A model generated the notes under the pieces. That model did not search any database. It saw nothing but the letters and a program-made list of their open reading frames with translations, and was not told where the DNA came from. From positions 65,528,783 to 65,592,782 of the forward strand of contig OY821519.1 in NCBI GenBank assembly GCA_963682025.1: 64,000 bases of DNA, in the 5' to 3' direction. The first letter of the stretch is position 1. Every line of letters begins with the position of its first letter. The position numbers and the translations under genes were made by a program. The DNA comes from Cordilura impudica (Eukaryota; Arthropoda; Insecta; Diptera; Scathophagidae). Positions 59,740-64,000 of the stretch are shown here, piece after piece.

Positions 59740-61600
59740 GTGGAACTTGAATTAAAAATATGTTTTAATTTTTTTTTGTTATTTGCCTGTTGCCTAGTGT
59801 TTGTTGAATATTATTTACAATTTATTTGTTGTGACATGTAAATGATCTTTGGCAGAGGCAACCGATATTTTAATTAAGATATTATAATATACATACATAC
59901 ATACTTACATTGAAATATATTTATAAAATTTCGTATTCTAATTAGTTAAATTAATTTGCATAATCTAAAACCAAATATTGCGTATTATCATTACAGTGCT
60001 GTGCCACCTGTTTTCATTCATAAGACACAACAGGTTCAATTATCAAATCATTAATTATAAACATCAAAGTAAATAACAAACGAATAATAAATACAGCCAC
60101 TGACACTTATTTTTGAAACGCTTCATTGATTTGAAAATCATCAAACCATTGATGCGTAAAACTTTGCTTTCATTTAGCACAAAATTCTTTATAGCCCAAT
60201 AAAAGCTAAATGAACATTAGAGTCATTACTTTTAGCAATATTTGCAAACAATATGCAATGGAGCTGGTTGGACAGATTTTGAAAGTTTATATTTATCATT
60301 ATATTTGCTAATATTTTTTAATAGTAATTGATATGACATCAATATGATGGCAATTTATTTTAATTTATACCCCTAATATAATATTTTTTATCCATAAATT
60401 AATTACTTTTTGCTTACATAATTTATTAAAGTTTTCATAGATATTTATATACTCATATTAACAAGTTTACACAAGTTTGTCCATACATTTGTAACTCATT
60501 CTTGATCCTTATGCCCACATTAATGTGCAAAGTTAACTAATTTTTAATCAAACTATTTTTTGTTAGCCTGAGCTGCTTGTTATTGAAAATGAGCAGAAAT
60601 GGTCGATTGGATCCAAAGTTATGCTTGAAAATATAATTTTCATTTGGTACGATTTCATATGTCAGATTGTATAGCTGTAAATATTTTCTAATCTTTGACG
60701 TTTTTTCAAAATTAGCTTTTCATATCAAGAAGCTATAATTCTTTAGAAAAATGTTACAATCTATAATATTTCAAAATTAGTTTTTTCATCAAAAACATTT
60801 TAGCCTCTCCACATTAATTTGCAGAAGGTAAAATTATTTGTTTCGCGAGATAAACTTTTTATTTTTCAAAAAATTTTTTCGAGTCAAGTTCTTTTAGCAT
60901 ATCAATAACATCGCATAGGGTATGAAAAGATTCGGCTAAGCCGAATATTATTATATGTTTTTTAAATAAAACATAATGTGTGGTCTAAATTTTTATTTTG
61001 GCAAATATTAAAAAAGCATAAACAAAAAACAAAACTGATGTTAAACAAAACTCATTAATTATTATTATTATTTTGGGAAGCTACAAATTGACATTGGTAA
61101 CAATTTATTCGAGTATTAAAAGTGTTAATTGACGTTTATATATGTTGTTTTATTTTTCAGTTATAATTAATTATCATGTAGCAAAAAAATAACATAAACT
61201 ATTACATTATGAGAATTTTCGTTTGTCAAAAACTTTTGCTGTTTTTTAACGATTATTACAATTAAACAATTTTACAAGGTTTTTTATTGTTCACATTAAT
61301 ATGAACAATAACATATTCAATTTTAGATTTTATCTATATAAAGTTTATTTTTTGTTTTTCTTTTAGCAAAAATGTGAACCCTTATTTAGTTATTTAAGAC
61401 AATTTTCATGTTATTGGTATTAAAAAAAAATATTATATATATACAAAGAGACAGCATGTGGCCATCACAAAAAGACAGCGTTTATTATTTTATTAAATCA
61501 TTATTTAAAAAAAATTTTTGAAAATTGTTTTAAAAAATTTAGTCATATTAAATTTTAAAATAAAAATGGTTTTTTGAAATGTGCAACTTTTAAAAACAGT
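59740..61600. other. Gene-free stretch
   Basis: AT-rich. A lone ATTCGGCTAAGCCGAAT palindrome at 60931-60947 is a remnant of the family at 53340-53800. Confidence 0.5.
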
Positions 61601-61610
61601 TTAAAATTAA

Positions 61611-61990
61611 CTAGCACATTCCAGCCCTCGAAATTCGAGTGCAAATTCTAGATATTTTTTTTTCATTTAATAAAGACCCTAAAGGTTGGCTAATCAATTT
61701 TAGCCAATTCACAATTCAATACTTTTTTAATATCAATTATTGTCGTTATTGGTTTATGTGGAAAATTATTTTTCAATTCAACACAATTATTATTGTGAAT
61801 GAAGAAAACGAACTCACAAACACATTAGCAAATTTAATAAACACACTTATAGCATTGTACAATTTTTTATGTGTTAGTAGCAACTTTAAATGTATTTTAC
61901 TAAAAAAAAAAAAGTTCGAGACGGTGCAAATCTGTAAATCTGGACAGCTACAAAGAAATACCTTTCAAATAAGATACGTTTGGTCAAAAT
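61611..61990 (-). mobile_element. Helitron, 5' end lost
   Basis: On the minus strand it ends with the hairpin CTCGAATTTCGAG and CTAG at 61611. The body matches the family to about 61990, where TTTGGTCAAAA runs into unrelated sequence before the TC start. Confidence 0.68.
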
Positions 61991-62049
61991 ATTACAGATA
62001 TATAGACATCCATATGTCTTACTTGTCAAATCGATTACCTCCACTTTTT

Positions 62050-62710
62050 GTGTTATAAACTGTTATAACAACATTAACGCGTCTTTATTATTACAGAAAT
62101 TTGTTTTCAATATAAACAGTTAATCAAGCTCTTTGACATTAATATTTTCATAATTCACAAGCTGGAGTCAATCGATTTGGCTAGAGAGGCATCCGAATAT
62201 GTTTTTGTGGTAAATATTTAGAGATTTTTATTTTTATTAATTTAAAAAATTTTAATTATTTATTCGAATAAATTAAAAATTATTCGACTAAATTGAAAAA
62301 TGCATTTATTAATTATTGTTGATATGTTGGTTATGAAGCGGATGTTAATGTCGAAGATAATTTTTAAAACTTGGGCGGAATTGACGAACTTCTGGAAAAA
62401 TACTCCACAATAGTGTGTATAAGGTTTGATAGCACTATATGACCGCCTTGAGAAAAGAAAATAAAATAAAAAAACATTCAGGATATTTTCGAGATATGGC
62501 AAATTGAGCAATTTTTCTCGAAGACTTAATAGAATTTTTTGACAATTTAGTTGGTTTTTTCCTTCTTTTTTTGTGGTATTATTAACTTTTTTTAAACTTT
62601 TTGAATAAATAATAAATGAATTAAAAAAACCATATTATATAAAAAAGAAATAAATAAAAACGAATAATATATAATTAAAAAAAAATAATTTAAAAATAAA
62701 AACAATTAAA
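62050..62710. other. Gene-free stretch
   Basis: Very AT-rich; nothing recognised. Confidence 0.45.
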
Positions 62711-62711
62711 A

Positions 62712-63485
62712 ACAAGTAAGAAAATTATAGTCGGTCCAGACCGACTATACGATACCCTATACCATGCTTTTAGAAACTCTTAGGCCCAACTAACTGGACA
62801 TAGAAAATAAGCAAAAACCAAATTTGAGTGGGATTTTTATTAATTTTTTTGGCTGCAGATATGAAAAAGTTCATATCGGATGATATATCTATATGGGGAC
62901 TAGGTCCAAAAATGGACCTATCCTGATCATGTTTGGTAAGGTCTCTTTTATTTTGCAAAAATATATACAAACAAAATTTGAGAAGAATCAGTGCAATATT
63001 TTTGTTTTTTAATAGATTTAAGTGACGATCGGGAAGCAGCTCTATATGGCGCCAAAGGGATCATTTTTGGACTACTCATTAATGGATGTAATGAACGCAT
63101 ACAAACCCAATTTGAATAAGATATATATAACAATTTGGATCTTATTGCAATTTATGTCGATTTCATAGGGTTAATTTGTATGGGGGCTAGGTCTGAACAT
63201 GGACCGATTCTCACCAATTTCAATAGCGTTCATCCCATGGCCGATAAAAGCTTACATACCAAATTTCATCAAGATATATTCATATTTGCGACCTGCAGTT
63301 TGATTACAAGGTTTACATGGACACACAGACGGACGGACGGACGGACGGACGGACATTGTTAAATCAACTCAGAAAGTGATTCTGATTCGATCGGTATAAT
63401 TAAAGATGGGTCTAGGTCAAATATTTTTGGTTATTACAAACAGCAGCACAAAGTCATTATACCCAAACCACATAGTAGTATAGGT
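62712..63485 (+). repeat. Mini-me/DINE-1-like element, near complete
   Basis: Begins AACAAGTAAGAAAATTATAG; palindrome at 62726-62749 with one mismatch; (GACG)n at 63328-63353; ends at the complement of 'ccactatgtggt', slightly changed. Confidence 0.74.
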
Positions 63486-63719
63486 CTTCCTTAGAATTAT
63501 TTTAAGCTTTGAGTTTAATACCTTTTATAGTTTCTATAGACATAGTAAAAAAATGCCCGATAAATTTTAAGTATTAATTATTTTTCTTTATTTAATAATA
63601 AAAAAAATAATAAACTTCAGTGTGAAATATATATGTATGTATATGGTACAAACTAAATTAAAAGAGAAGATAATAAAAAATTAACAAAATTCATACAAAT
63701 TAAGTGACGCTTTTTATTT

Positions 63720-63935
63720 CTAATAATGTGTTTGACCTCCACAGTTAGTAATAACTACATTTAAACGGAGAGGCATTGAGTTGACGATATTATGAACTTC
63801 ACTTTGCGGAATTTTAGACCATTCTTCCATTATAGCTGCTTTTAACTCGTTTAATGAATTATAACAACGTCCATTTTTAAAATTTTTTTTCAATGTAATA
63901 TAATGCAATATTTGTTTGGGCAAAAGGTAATACAA
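63720..63935 (-). pseudogene. Tc1-like transposase C-terminal fragment
   Basis: The minus strand reads YNSLNELKAAIMEEWSKIPQ, NIVNSMPLRLNVVI and GGQTHY, matching the last ~50 residues of Tc1-type transposases (compare GGHTKY in the element at 58161). Sequence above 63880 no longer matches; the catalytic region is absent. Confidence 0.62.
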
Positions 63936-64000
63936 TCCTTCATGATAACGAATAGAACAATAATATGTGTAAGCTAAGTAATATATGTATGTTAAATAAG

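Overview
This is AT-rich, repeat-laden nuclear DNA of a brachyceran fly, most likely a calyptrate (blow-fly, house-fly or flesh-fly type). The evidence is one multi-exon gene with fly-style splice sites and a formin protein, surrounded by typical dipteran repeats: (GTCY)n-bearing mini-me/DINE-1-like elements, Helitrons, mariner/Tc1, hAT, Transib and non-LTR retrotransposon remnants. No bacterial-type operon, tRNA, rRNA or CRISPR array was seen. A run of 200 Ns (47043-47242) marks an assembly gap.

The host gene I can support is a formin on the minus strand, called form3 (the INF2-type formin). Eleven coding exons lie between 33851 and 3490, and every splice junction keeps phase (1647 residues plus stop). 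In order they encode the end of the N-terminal DID/FH3 region (33704-33851), the proline-rich FH1 and start of FH2 (18183-19015), the rest of FH2 (9403-8274), a DAD-like basic/acidic segment (6801-6478) and a long Ser/Thr/Asn-rich tail (3490-5681). The 5' exons lie upstream of 33851; none was found with confidence, so they may lie beyond 64000.

The two large introns (9404-18182 and 19016-33703) and the DNA upstream of 33851 are mosaics of transposons. Intron 9404-18182 holds a mini-me copy, a 2.8-kb DNA transposon with very long terminal inverted repeats (11231-14075), an inverted pair of short Helitrons and a 0.95-kb TIR element. Intron 19016-33703 holds mini-me copies, an RTE-like LINE (20130-22385), hAT fragments, Helitrons and a tandem-repeat element (27350-28425). 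A smaller intron (6802-8273) holds a LINE 3' fragment.

Upstream of 33851 the main items are: a Transib transposon (36279-39235) with both termini and a 5-bp target duplication, encoding a broken RAG1-like transposase; a mariner interrupted by two Helitrons (44620-46562); a Tc3-like element (48633-49814); and a four-deep nest at 56170-59750 (mini-me > Helitron > MITE and Tc1). I see no evidence that any of these elements could mobilise itself: every transposase or reverse-transcriptase reading frame I could recognise is broken. They show repeated insertion into earlier insertions. The most interesting items are the Transib element, the unclassified long-TIR transposon, and the nested or tandem Helitron insertions.
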